Shown here one piece after another: positions 24,568-31,943 of a stretch of 41,512 nt of DNA. Origin of the DNA: Bradyrhizobium valentinum (GTDB taxonomy: Bacteria; Pseudomonadota; Alphaproteobacteria; Rhizobiales; Xanthobacteraceae); contig NZ_LLXX01000203.1 in the NCBI RefSeq assembly GCF_001440405.1, positions 481 to 41,992 of the forward strand. Direction: 5' to 3'. A program made the position numbers and the translations under genes. Each line of letters opens with the position of its first letter. Positions within the stretch are counted from its first letter, which is position 1. The notes beneath the pieces are model-generated. The model did no database searches. It was not told the DNA's origin and saw only the letters and a program-made list of their open reading frames with translations.

Positions 24568-25947
24568 ATGCACTCAACGCGGGACATTCATTCGTACCCT
24601 GGCACCGCCGATTGCGGCGCGCGGCCGGCGTCAGCCGTTTTGCCCCTTGTATTGCTTTCCGCAAGCTTGGCTGCGGCATCGCTTTCGCCGGCGGCAGCGC
24701 AAACCGCGGCGCCCGCGCAGCAAGCGACCGCCGTTTCCCCCGACGCCATCAAGCAGCGCGAGCAGGAACTGGAGGCCGCGCGCGAGCAGCAGCGGAAGGC
24801 GGCCGAACTGCAGCAAAAACTGAAGGCCGACATCGCGGCGATCGGACAGGACCGCTCCAAGCTCAACCAGCAACTGATCGACATCGCCACGCAGGTGCGC
24901 GGCGTCGAGACCCGCATCGGCGAAACCGAAGGGCGCCTGCGCCCGCTCGACAGCCGCGAGCAGCAGATCCGCGCTACGCTCGATTCACGCCGCTCCGAAA
25001 TCGTCGAGGTGCTGGCGGCCCTGCAGCGCGCCGGGCGGCGCACGCCGCCGGCGCTGCTGGTCCGGCCCGAGGACGCGCTGCAATCGCTGCGCACTGCCAT
25101 GCTGCTCGGATCGGTCGTTCCAGAACTGCGTGGACGCGCGGAGAAACTCGCCGCCGATCTCGGCGAGTTGGTGAACGTGCGCAAGACCATCGCCGCCGAG
25201 CGCGACGTGCTGGCGCGGGACCGCGACCGGCTGAACGACGATCAGGTCAGGCTGGCCGCGCTGGTGGAAGAGCGGCAGCGCAAGCAGAGCGCGATCGAAA
25301 AGGACATGGAGGCCGAAGGCGCGCGCGCCATCAATCTGTCGAGGCAGGTCGATGGCCTGCAGGGCCTGATCGCGAAAATGGAGCAGGACCTGAAGAGCGC
25401 CGCCAAGGCGGCCGCCACCGCCAGCCTGCAGGGCGCCCCGGCTGCTCCGGGCGGCAAGCCCAATTTCGGGGCACTGAAGGATCCCGCCCGATTGAGCCCG
25501 GCGATCGCATTCGCCTCCGCCAAGGGGCTGTTCGCCTTTCCGGTCAATGGCCGCAAGATTCGCGATTTTGGCGGTTCCGACGGCGCGGGCGGCGTGGAAA
25601 AAGGCATTTCTTTGGCAACCCGGGCCGGAGCCCAGGTCACAACACCGTGTGACGGCTGGGTTGTTTACGCCGGACCCTTCCGCAGCTACGGACAACTCTT
25701 GATCCTCAATGCCGGGGGCGGGTATCATGTCCTGATCGCCGGGATGGAGCGCATTTCGGTAAACATCGGCCAGTTTGTACTTACGGGGGAGCCGGTCGCG
25801 ACCATGGGGACAACGTCCCAGGTTGCATCCATTCTCGCGACGACCGCGAGCCAGCCGGTGCTCTATGTCGAGTTCCGTAAGGACGGCACTCCAATCGACT
25901 CAGGCCCATGGTGGGCCGCAAGTGAAGGCGAAAAGGTTCGCGGATGA
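24568..25947 (+). CDS. EnvC-like murein hydrolase activator with degenerate LytM domain
   Basis: The 459-residue protein has a signal peptide (hydrophobic stretch about 24-45, AAAQ site), a long coiled coil (about 58-290) rich in Gln, Glu, Arg and Ala, and a C-terminal LytM/M23-fold domain from about 320. The zinc ligands of active M23 peptidases are missing: the H-x3-D region reads VEKGISLA and the H-x-H region reads LYVEFRKDG. This is the EnvC situation, where the domain activates amidases at the septum. Its stop overlaps the ctpA start in ATGA. E. coli also places envC beside a YibQ gene, and one follows here after ctpA. Confidence 0.86.
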   Translation: MHSTRDIHSYPGTADCGARPASAVLPLVLLSASLAAASLSPAAAQTAAPAQQATAVSPDAIKQREQELEAAREQQRKAAELQQKLKADIAAIGQDRSKLNQQLIDIATQVRGVETRIGETEGRLRPLDSREQQIRATLDSRRSEIVEVLAALQRAGRRTPPALLVRPEDALQSLRTAMLLGSVVPELRGRAEKLAADLGELVNVRKTIAAERDVLARDRDRLNDDQVRLAALVEERQRKQSAIEKDMEAEGARAINLSRQVDGLQGLIAKMEQDLKSAAKAAATASLQGAPAAPGGKPNFGALKDPARLSPAIAFASAKGLFAFPVNGRKIRDFGGSDGAGGVEKGISLATRAGAQVTTPCDGWVVYAGPFRSYGQLLILNAGGGYHVLIAGMERISVNIGQFVLTGEPVATMGTTSQVASILATTASQPVLYVEFRKDGTPIDSGPWWAASEGEKVRG

Positions 25948-27302
25948 TGCGCAAGACTTCTGTAATTCTTCTCAGCGCCGCCACCGGTGCGGCTTTGACG
26001 CTCTTCGTGACGCAGCCCCATTCGGTACTGATGGGGTCGAGTGCGCGTGCCGCGGCTTCCGACACCTACCGCCAGCTCAATCTGTTCGGCGACGTGTTCG
26101 AGCGCGTGCGCAGCGACTATGTCGAGAAGCCCGACGACTCCAAGCTGGTCGAGTCTGCGATCTCGGGCATGCTGGCCGGCCTCGACCCGCATTCCAGCTA
26201 TATGGACGCGAAGAGCTTCCGCGACATGCAGGTGCAGACCCGCGGTGAATTCGGCGGGCTCGGCATCGAGGTCACGATGGAAGACGGCCTGATCAAGGTC
26301 GTCTCGCCGATCGACGACACGCCGGCGTCGAAGGCCGGCATCATGGCCAACGACATCATCACCAATCTCGACGACGAAGCCGTGCAGGGTCTCACCCTCA
26401 ATCAGGCGGTCGAGAAGATGCGCGGGCCGGTCAACACCAAGATCCGCCTCAAGATCATCCGCAAGGGCCAGGACAATCCGATCGAAGTCACGCTGGTGCG
26501 CGACAACATCCGCGTCCGCTCGGTGCGCGCGCGCGTCGAACAGGACGACATCGCCTATATCCGCATCACCACCTTCAACGAGCAGACCACCGAGGGCCTC
26601 AAGCGCGAGATCAGCAACCTCTCCAACCAGATCGGCGACAAGCTGAAAGGCTTCATCATCGACATGCGCAATAATCCCGGCGGCTTGCTGGAGGAAGCGG
26701 TCACCGTCTCCGACTCCTTCCTCGAGCGCGGTGAGATCGTCTCCACCCGCGGCCGCAACGCCGAGGAAACCCAGCGCCGCGCCGCCCATACTGGCGACGT
26801 GACCAAGGGCAAGCCTGTCATCGTGCTGATCAACGGTGGCTCGGCTTCGGCGTCCGAGATCGTCGCCGGCGCACTGCAGGACCATAAGCGCGCCACGCTG
26901 GTCGGCACGCGCTCGTTCGGCAAGGGCTCGGTTCAGACCATCATCCCGCTCGGCAGCGGCAATGGCGCGCTGCGGCTCACCACCGCGCGCTACTACACCC
27001 CGTCGGGCAAGTCGATCCAGGCCAAGGGCATCGTGCCCGACATCGAGGTGCTGCAGGATGTGCCGGACGAGTTGAAGGCACGCACCGACACCAAGGGCGA
27101 AGCCTCGCTGCGCGGCCACCTGAAGACAAACGACGGCGACGAGAAGACCGGCTCGCAATCCTATGTGCCGCCGGATGCCAAGGACGACAAGGCGCTAAAG
27201 ACCGCGGCCGACCTTCTGCACGGCATCAAGTCGACCGCGACCGCCGCACCGGCCCCCGGCGACAAGGCCGCGATCGACAAGCCGGCCAAGGCGGCGAACT
27301 GA
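25944..27302 (+). CDS. ctpA: C-terminal processing peptidase, S41 family
   Basis: The 452-residue protein has an N-terminal signal or anchor segment (about 5-25), a PDZ domain (about 95-175, FGGLGIEVTMEDG and VNTKIRLKI) and the S41 protease core. The catalytic serine is probably S302 in GGSASASE and the general-base lysine K327 in SFGKGSVQ. It cleaves the C-termini of periplasmic proteins, often cell-wall hydrolases. The start overlaps the EnvC-like gene by four bases, so the two are translationally coupled. The final 60 residues are Ala/Lys/Pro-rich. Confidence 0.94.
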   Translation: MMRKTSVILLSAATGAALTLFVTQPHSVLMGSSARAAASDTYRQLNLFGDVFERVRSDYVEKPDDSKLVESAISGMLAGLDPHSSYMDAKSFRDMQVQTRGEFGGLGIEVTMEDGLIKVVSPIDDTPASKAGIMANDIITNLDDEAVQGLTLNQAVEKMRGPVNTKIRLKIIRKGQDNPIEVTLVRDNIRVRSVRARVEQDDIAYIRITTFNEQTTEGLKREISNLSNQIGDKLKGFIIDMRNNPGGLLEEAVTVSDSFLERGEIVSTRGRNAEETQRRAAHTGDVTKGKPVIVLINGGSASASEIVAGALQDHKRATLVGTRSFGKGSVQTIIPLGSGNGALRLTTARYYTPSGKSIQAKGIVPDIEVLQDVPDELKARTDTKGEASLRGHLKTNDGDEKTGSQSYVPPDAKDDKALKTAADLLHGIKSTATAAPAPGDKAAIDKPAKAAN

Positions 27303-27324
27303 TCTAAGCCCGTAAATTTCCGTG

Positions 27325-27352
27325 AAAGGGCGGCCCGCGGGCCGCCCTTTTT
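27325..27352 (+). terminator. Terminator after ctpA
   Basis: AAAGGGCGGCCC and GGGCCGCCCTTT pair perfectly around GC, followed by TT and TC. It starts 22 bases after the ctpA stop. The YibQ-like gene downstream likely has its own promoter or depends on readthrough. Confidence 0.8.
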
Positions 27353-27463
27353 CGTTGCGGCTCCAAGGTCTCCCCGGCGCCGGGAAGGCGGCTTTTGCAT
27401 GCGGTGCAGGCGCTCGACCCCGGCCATCGTGGTATCGTCGGCGTGGTTGATTCGGGGAGGTCT

Positions 27464-28657
27464 ATGACAGAAACGGCCGACGAACTGAGCACGCCGCTTG
27501 GACAGAAAACGGAGCGCCAGAAGCGCCGGTTTCGGCTGCCGTTCACCGCGATGCAGGCGCTGGTCGTGCTGTTTGGCCTGTTCCTGGTCGCCTTCCTGTC
27601 GGTCGCCCTGTTTACCGATAATCCGCTGGGCGGCGAGCCGGTCGCCCGCGTAGCGCTGCGCAAGCCGGCGGCGGACGAAAAGCAGCCCGCGGCGGCTTCC
27701 GGCCACACCGAGCAGGCTGCGAAATCAGCATCCCAGGCCCCAACCGGCGACAACAAGACCGTCACCATCATCGACGGTTCGAGCGGAAAGCGCCAGGACG
27801 TCGTGATCGGCGGCGATGCCGCCGACAAGGCGGGTGCGGAGCCGGCGGCGGCGATGACCGGCATCGATCCGCGCCTTTTGGAAAAGTCGCGCTACGGCAT
27901 GATCCCGGTGGTTGCCGATGGTCTAAAACCTTTCGCGGTCTATGCGGCCGACGCCGACCGCACCAAGGCCGCAAAAATGCCTGTCATCGCCATCGTCGTC
28001 GGTGGCCTCGGCGTCGGGGCCGCCAAGACGGCCGATGCCATCATGAAACTGCCGCCGGCCGTGACCCTGGCGTTCACGCCTTACGGGGCAGACCCCACCA
28101 AACTTGCCGAGCGGGCCCGCGCGCAGCGCCACGAGATCCTGCTGCAGGTTCCGATGGAGCCGTTCGACTATCCCGACAACGATCCCGGCCCGCAGACCCT
28201 GCTCACGACGCTGACGCCCGAACAGAACATCGACCGGCTGTACTGGCACCTCAGCCGGTTTCAGGGCTATGCCGGGATCACCAATTTCATGGGTGCGCGT
28301 TTCACGGCGACCGACACTGTCATGCAGCCGATCATCCGCGAGGCGGCCAAGCGCGGCCTCGGCTATCTCGATGACGGCTCCTCGCCGCGCAGCGCTGCGC
28401 CATCCCTGACGGCGGCTCAATCAATGCCCTTCGCCAAGGCCGATTTCATCATCGATGCGGTGCCGACCTCGGCGGAGATCGACCGGACGCTGGTCAAGCT
28501 GGAGACGCTCGCCAAGGAGCGCGGGACGGCCGTGGGGGTTGCCTCGGCGCTACCGATTTCGATCGAGCGGGTGGCCGCCTGGATCAAGACACTCGACAGC
28601 CGCGGCATCATGCTTGTGCCATTGACAACCGCGATGCTGAAATCAAAATCAGGCTAG
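27464..28657 (+). CDS. YibQ-like divergent polysaccharide deacetylase
   Basis: The 397-residue protein has a cytoplasmic N-terminus, one membrane segment (about 29-50), a Lys/Ala-rich linker, and a C-terminal domain from about residue 165 like the divergent deacetylase family (DUF610). It starts VIAIVVGGLGVG, where typical members have an acidic pair (IDDLG); the metal-binding aspartates are replaced here. The later TNFMGARFT segment is characteristic. It may therefore be a non-catalytic sugar-binding or scaffold protein. GGGGAGG just upstream fixes ATG at 27464. In E. coli YibQ is also next to EnvC. Confidence 0.84.
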   Translation: MTETADELSTPLGQKTERQKRRFRLPFTAMQALVVLFGLFLVAFLSVALFTDNPLGGEPVARVALRKPAADEKQPAAASGHTEQAAKSASQAPTGDNKTVTIIDGSSGKRQDVVIGGDAADKAGAEPAAAMTGIDPRLLEKSRYGMIPVVADGLKPFAVYAADADRTKAAKMPVIAIVVGGLGVGAAKTADAIMKLPPAVTLAFTPYGADPTKLAERARAQRHEILLQVPMEPFDYPDNDPGPQTLLTTLTPEQNIDRLYWHLSRFQGYAGITNFMGARFTATDTVMQPIIREAAKRGLGYLDDGSSPRSAAPSLTAAQSMPFAKADFIIDAVPTSAEIDRTLVKLETLAKERGTAVGVASALPISIERVAAWIKTLDSRGIMLVPLTTAMLKSKSG

Positions 28658-28752
28658 AGATCAAGCTGATGGCGGCGATCCGGGCTTTCCGGACTGCGCC
28701 GGCCCGACCGATTGCGGGTCGACTTGATGCACGCAAAGGAGCCCTGACGAAA

Positions 28753-29256
28753 ATGGCGCGCTACGAGGACCTGCCTTACCGAACCTGCGTCGGCATGATG
28801 CTGATCAACGCAGCCGGACTGGTCTTCATTGGCCGCCGTGCCGGCGGCATCGAACATGTCGATGAAACCCATGTCTGGCAGATGCCGCAGGGCGGGGTCG
28901 ATCCCGGCGAGGATACCTGGGAGGCTGCCAAGCGCGAGCTTTACGAGGAAACCAGCGTCCGCTCGGTGGAGAAGCTCGGCGAAGTCCCGGATTGGCTGAT
29001 CTACGACATCCCGCGGACGGTGGCCGGCCGCGCCTGGAAAGGCCGCTATCGCGGGCAGCGGCAGAAATGGTACGCGGTGCGCTTTACCGGCAAGGACGCC
29101 GAAATCAATGTCGCAAGCCCCGGCGGCGGACACAAAGCCGAATTCGTAAACTGGCGCTGGGAGCCGATGAAAAATCTTCCGAACCTGATCGTTCCGTTCA
29201 AGCGGCCGGTCTATGAGCGCGTGGTCAAGGAATTCTCCAGCCTCGCGGGCGGTTAG
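28753..29256 (+). CDS. rppH: RppH-type Nudix hydrolase, copy 1
   Basis: The 167-residue protein is a Nudix hydrolase of the RNA pyrophosphohydrolase type. The Nudix box GGVDPGEDTWEAAKREL then YEETS matches GX5EX7REUXEEXG except that the last glycine is serine. RppH features are present: YRTCVGMMLINAAG near the start, VWQMPQGG, and GQRQKWYAVRF. It removes pyrophosphate from mRNA 5' ends. AAGGAG ten bases upstream supports ATG at 28753. A second copy follows 55 bases later; which one is the main RppH is not clear. Confidence 0.9.
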   Translation: MARYEDLPYRTCVGMMLINAAGLVFIGRRAGGIEHVDETHVWQMPQGGVDPGEDTWEAAKRELYEETSVRSVEKLGEVPDWLIYDIPRTVAGRAWKGRYRGQRQKWYAVRFTGKDAEINVASPGGGHKAEFVNWRWEPMKNLPNLIVPFKRPVYERVVKEFSSLAGG

Positions 29257-29273
29257 CCATTTTCGTTCTGACG

Positions 29274-29309
29274 CGTTTTTCGTGACGCGAACCGGCATTC
29301 ATCAAACGC
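29274..29309. repeat. Decayed REP-like element at the start of the second Nudix gene
   Basis: The stretch shares GCGTTTT, GACGCGAACCGG and AAACGC with the element at 18968-19011. It is shorter and less symmetric. It ends one base before the ATG at 29311 and therefore occupies the space where a ribosome-binding site should be. Confidence 0.55.
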
Positions 29310-29310
29310 C

Positions 29311-29808
29311 ATGTCCAGCAATCCCTACCGTCCCAATGTAGGCATAGCGCTGTTCAACGCCTCCGGCGAGGTGCTGATCGGGCGGCGCTTTCGCGACGAC
29401 GGACCGGAGATCATTCTTCCCGGGTTAGAATGGCAGATGCCACAAGGCGGCATCGACGCCGACGAAAACCCGCGCGATGCCGTGATGCGTGAACTCTGGG
29501 AGGAGACCGGGGCGGTCAGCGCCGAATATCTCGGCGAGACCGATTGGATAAAATATGACTTTCCGCCCTATGACGGACCGCCCACGCATCGCTTCGCGCA
29601 ATTCCGCGGCCAGCGCCAGAAATGGTTCGCGCTGCGGTTCACCGGCAGCGACGACGAGATCGACCCGCTGACGCCGCGCAACGGCCAGCCCGCCGAATTT
29701 GATTCCTGGCGTTGGGAACGGCTCGACCGCGTCGCCGACCTCGTGGTGCCGTTCCGGCGCGAGGTGTACCGGATGGCGGCGCGGGCATTTGCGGAGTTCG
29801 CCCGGTAG
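29311..29808 (+). CDS. RppH-type Nudix hydrolase, copy 2
   Basis: The 165-residue protein starts MSSNPYRPNVGIALFNASGE and carries a complete Nudix box (GGIDADENPRDAVMREL then WEETG). It shares WQMPQGGID, GQRQKWFALRF and a C-terminal WRWERLDRVADLVVPFRR segment with copy 1, so the two arose by tandem duplication. It most resembles RppH but could have another dinucleotide or NTP substrate. The ATG lies directly after a repeat element and no ribosome-binding site is visible, so its translation may be weak or leaderless-like. Confidence 0.88.
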   Translation: MSSNPYRPNVGIALFNASGEVLIGRRFRDDGPEIILPGLEWQMPQGGIDADENPRDAVMRELWEETGAVSAEYLGETDWIKYDFPPYDGPPTHRFAQFRGQRQKWFALRFTGSDDEIDPLTPRNGQPAEFDSWRWERLDRVADLVVPFRREVYRMAARAFAEFAR

Positions 29809-29992
29809 ATCGCCGCCGTCGCGGCACGAGGCACTTGACTGCGCTTTGTCGCTCAATATTTTTCGGCCCGGCCGAGCTTGCAGAAGGCGCCCGATGCCGT
29901 CGGTGGTTTGGCGTCAGCGAACCTTTTTGTATCGACCTCAGACTAACGGGCTCAGCTTTGAATAACCAGCCCCGTACGGTGTCTTGCCTCGC

Positions 29993-30262
29993 ATGATGGA
30001 AGTGACTGTAGCCAAGCGCCGCCGGAGTTGGGAGTGGCGGGTGCACGACCATAATGGCACGCTGATCATGCACGGGCGCGAACGTACCCGCCCGGCAGCT
30101 CGCTACCAGGGCTATCGGACCCTCTTCATGATGCTGGCCGTCGGTCGCAGGCCGATCGAACCGCGGGCGTCCAATGTTCGCCCGGAGCCGGAAACCGGCC
30201 GCATAGTCGCGGCCGACCTGACGCACCTTCGGCGCCCGGCCCGCCCGTTAACACCGGATTGA
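29993..30262 (+). CDS. Small basic protein of unknown function
   Basis: The frame begins MMEVTVAKRRRSWEWRVHDH and runs 89 residues, very rich in Arg. The N-terminal half looks like a short strand-turn-strand (WEWRVHDHNGTLIMHG) and the C-terminal half is probably disordered. No family is known to me. Several starts are possible (ATG 29993, ATG 29996, GTG 30002) and none has a clear ribosome-binding site. It lies just upstream of the heat-shock promoter. I judge it likely real because the first half is protein-like. Confidence 0.5.
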   Translation: MMEVTVAKRRRSWEWRVHDHNGTLIMHGRERTRPAARYQGYRTLFMMLAVGRRPIEPRASNVRPEPETGRIVAADLTHLRRPARPLTPD

Positions 30263-30313
30263 GCCTGCCCGTAGCCACGAACGGCGCGCATCGAATAATT
30301 TTGAATGCGGCCC

Positions 30314-30340
30314 CTTGAAACTTTTTGACGTTTTCCTAAT
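30314..30340 (+). promoter_or_regulatory. Candidate RpoH heat-shock promoter
   Basis: CTTGAAA (30314-30320) and CCTAAT (30335-30340) are arranged like alphaproteobacterial RpoH promoters (CTTG, 17 bases, C-C-T-A). It is just upstream of a ROSE-type leader and a small heat-shock gene. Confidence 0.5.
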
Positions 30341-30354
30341 TCGATTTCTGCCGC

Positions 30355-30458
30355 CGACAGCGGTGCCGGATGCCAGATCGGGTCCGGCGAGTTTGAGTGG
30401 GCGCCGGACGGTGTCCGACGCTCCTTCGTATCCATCTTGCTCTTAGGAGGACTTGGCT
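30355..30458 (+). promoter_or_regulatory. ROSE-type RNA thermometer
   Basis: The 100-base leader of the first Hsp20 gene contains a hairpin GTCCGGCG (30382-30389) / CGCCGGAC (30402-30409), and near its end the conserved TTGCT (30437-30441) placed to pair with the Shine-Dalgarno AGGAGG (30445-30450). This matches ROSE elements described in Bradyrhizobium, in which the ribosome-binding site is masked at low temperature and opens on heating. I recognised it from the pattern and its position before hspA-type genes; folding was not computed. Confidence 0.82.
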
Positions 30459-30911
30459 ATGAGGACCTTTGACTTCTCGCCCCTGTGGCGCTCCACGATC
30501 GGTTTCGATCATCTGGCTGAGTTGCTGGACAGCAGCTTGCGACAATCCGCCGACGACAATTATCCGCCCTACAATGTCGAACGTTGCGGCGAAGACGCCT
30601 ACCGGATTTCGCTGGCGGTTGCCGGTTTCGGCATGGACGACATTGCCGTCACCGCCGAACGCGACACGCTGATCATCGAGGGCAACAAGCCCGACGCCGA
30701 ACAACACGAGTACCTGTACCACGGTATCGCGGCGCGGCCGTTCCGGCGGGTGTTCAACCTCGCCGACTATGTGCAGGTCAAGCAGGCCTCGTTCAAGGAC
30801 GGGCTGCTGATCGTCGATCTGGTTCGCGAAGTGCCCGACTCGATGAAGCCGCGGCGTATTCCGATTGGGACCGCCGATGCTTCCCGCCAGATCGAACAGA
30901 AGGCGGCCTGA
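30459..30911 (+). CDS. Small heat-shock protein, Hsp20 family (IbpA-like)
   Basis: The 150-residue protein has an alpha-crystallin domain at about residues 35-125 (YNVERCGEDAYRISLAVAGF through SFKDGLLIVDLVREVP). It begins MRTFDFSPLWRSTIGFDHLA, the start of rhizobial class A HspA-type proteins. It holds unfolding proteins in a refoldable state. The start ATG is decided by AGGAGG eight bases upstream, which is the part masked by the thermometer. It is first in a heat-shock operon. Confidence 0.93.
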   Translation: MRTFDFSPLWRSTIGFDHLAELLDSSLRQSADDNYPPYNVERCGEDAYRISLAVAGFGMDDIAVTAERDTLIIEGNKPDAEQHEYLYHGIAARPFRRVFNLADYVQVKQASFKDGLLIVDLVREVPDSMKPRRIPIGTADASRQIEQKAA

Positions 30912-31004
30912 GCCACTTCGGCAAGAAAGGCTTGGCGTGCGGATTACCGACCGCGCACGGGCCATGAACTATCGACATGCAGAAATCTCTATGAGGAGGA
31001 CATT

Positions 31005-31505
31005 ATGGCTTTTCGCGATTTGATCCCATGGTCGAGAAATCAGGAGCTTGCGCCGCCGCGCGACAGCTTCGACCCCTTCTTCACCCTGCACCGGGAGATG
31101 AATCGGCTGTTCGACGATGTCTTCCGCGGATTCGGGGCGCCCGCACGCTTCGGCAGTCCGCTGATGGAAGGTCGCTTCGGATGGCCGAGCATCGAGCTCA
31201 AGGAAAACGACAAGCAGCTGACCATATCGGCTGAGCTGCCCGGGCTGACCGAAAAAGATGTTCAGGTCGAGATCGCCAACGGCGTTCTGACCCTGCGCGG
31301 CGAGAAGAAGTCCGAGCGAACCGATAATGGTGGCCGATACTTCACCGAGCGCTATTACGGTTCGTTCGAGCGGCAGATCCCGCTCGACGGCGTCGAGGAA
31401 GACAAGGCCGAAGCCAAATTCCACGACGGCGTCTTGACGATTACGCTGCCGAAATCCGAACAGGCTCGTTCGGCCGTCAAGCGCATCGAGATCAGCAAGC
31501 AATGA
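31005..31505 (+). CDS. Small heat-shock protein, Hsp20 family (class C-like)
   Basis: This 166-residue alpha-crystallin protein has the longer N-terminus of the second rhizobial class (MAFRDLIPWSRNQELAPPRD) and the core WPSIELKENDKQLTISAELP through DGVLTITLPKSE. It differs from the first Hsp20, so the two are paralogues of different classes rather than a recent duplication. GAGGAGG nine bases upstream of the ATG gives strong translation, and no second ROSE is seen. The two may act at different temperatures or form mixed oligomers. Confidence 0.93.
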   Translation: MAFRDLIPWSRNQELAPPRDSFDPFFTLHREMNRLFDDVFRGFGAPARFGSPLMEGRFGWPSIELKENDKQLTISAELPGLTEKDVQVEIANGVLTLRGEKKSERTDNGGRYFTERYYGSFERQIPLDGVEEDKAEAKFHDGVLTITLPKSEQARSAVKRIEISKQ

Positions 31506-31583
31506 CACCAGGGCGGCGGCGCCCAACGCCGCCGCCCAATCCCACCGACGTTTCGCTGGAAAGGAGAGTAAGGAAACCGTTCG

Positions 31584-31913
31584 ATGAACAAGGCCGATCT
31601 CAACGCATCTGAATTCGCGCTATTTCATCCCGCCGCACATTACGATTCCCCTGCCGAAGTGCTTGATGACCTGCAGCTTTCCGACTCTGAGAAGCGCATC
31701 ATCCTGTCGTCCCGGGCCTCAGATATGTTTGCGGTCGAATCCTGTCCCGGCCTGCGAGACATTCCGGGCATGGACCACACCATCCGGCTCGCCGACATTC
31801 TTTCAGCGTTGCGCCAACTCGACGGCAACGACGATCATCCGCCGCGCGCCGAAATCGACGCACGATGGCGGCGGCCGCGTTGGGCAGCCGCATGGCCGCA
31901 AGGCGATTTGTAA
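31584..31913 (+). CDS. Unknown protein in the heat-shock operon, 109 residues
   Basis: The frame begins MNKADLNASEFALFHPAAHY and contains a compact helical segment, LQLSDSEKRIILSSRASDMF, then RLADILSALRQLDG. It ends in a Trp/Arg-rich tail. It is soluble, without a signal peptide. I recall a similar small protein beside hsp20 genes in rhizobia but no function. GAGAGTAAGGA upstream is a plausible ribosome-binding site. Its position between an Hsp20 and a protease suggests a stress-related role. Confidence 0.75.
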   Translation: MNKADLNASEFALFHPAAHYDSPAEVLDDLQLSDSEKRIILSSRASDMFAVESCPGLRDIPGMDHTIRLADILSALRQLDGNDDHPPRAEIDARWRRPRWAAAWPQGDL

Positions 31914-31943
31914 AGCGAGAAATCCCAGGAGACGAGAAAGCAC

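Noticed and set aside
25863..27158. Leftward frame of 431 codons opposite ctpA
   Set aside because: Mirror frame of ctpA with no domain motif and no plausible start site.
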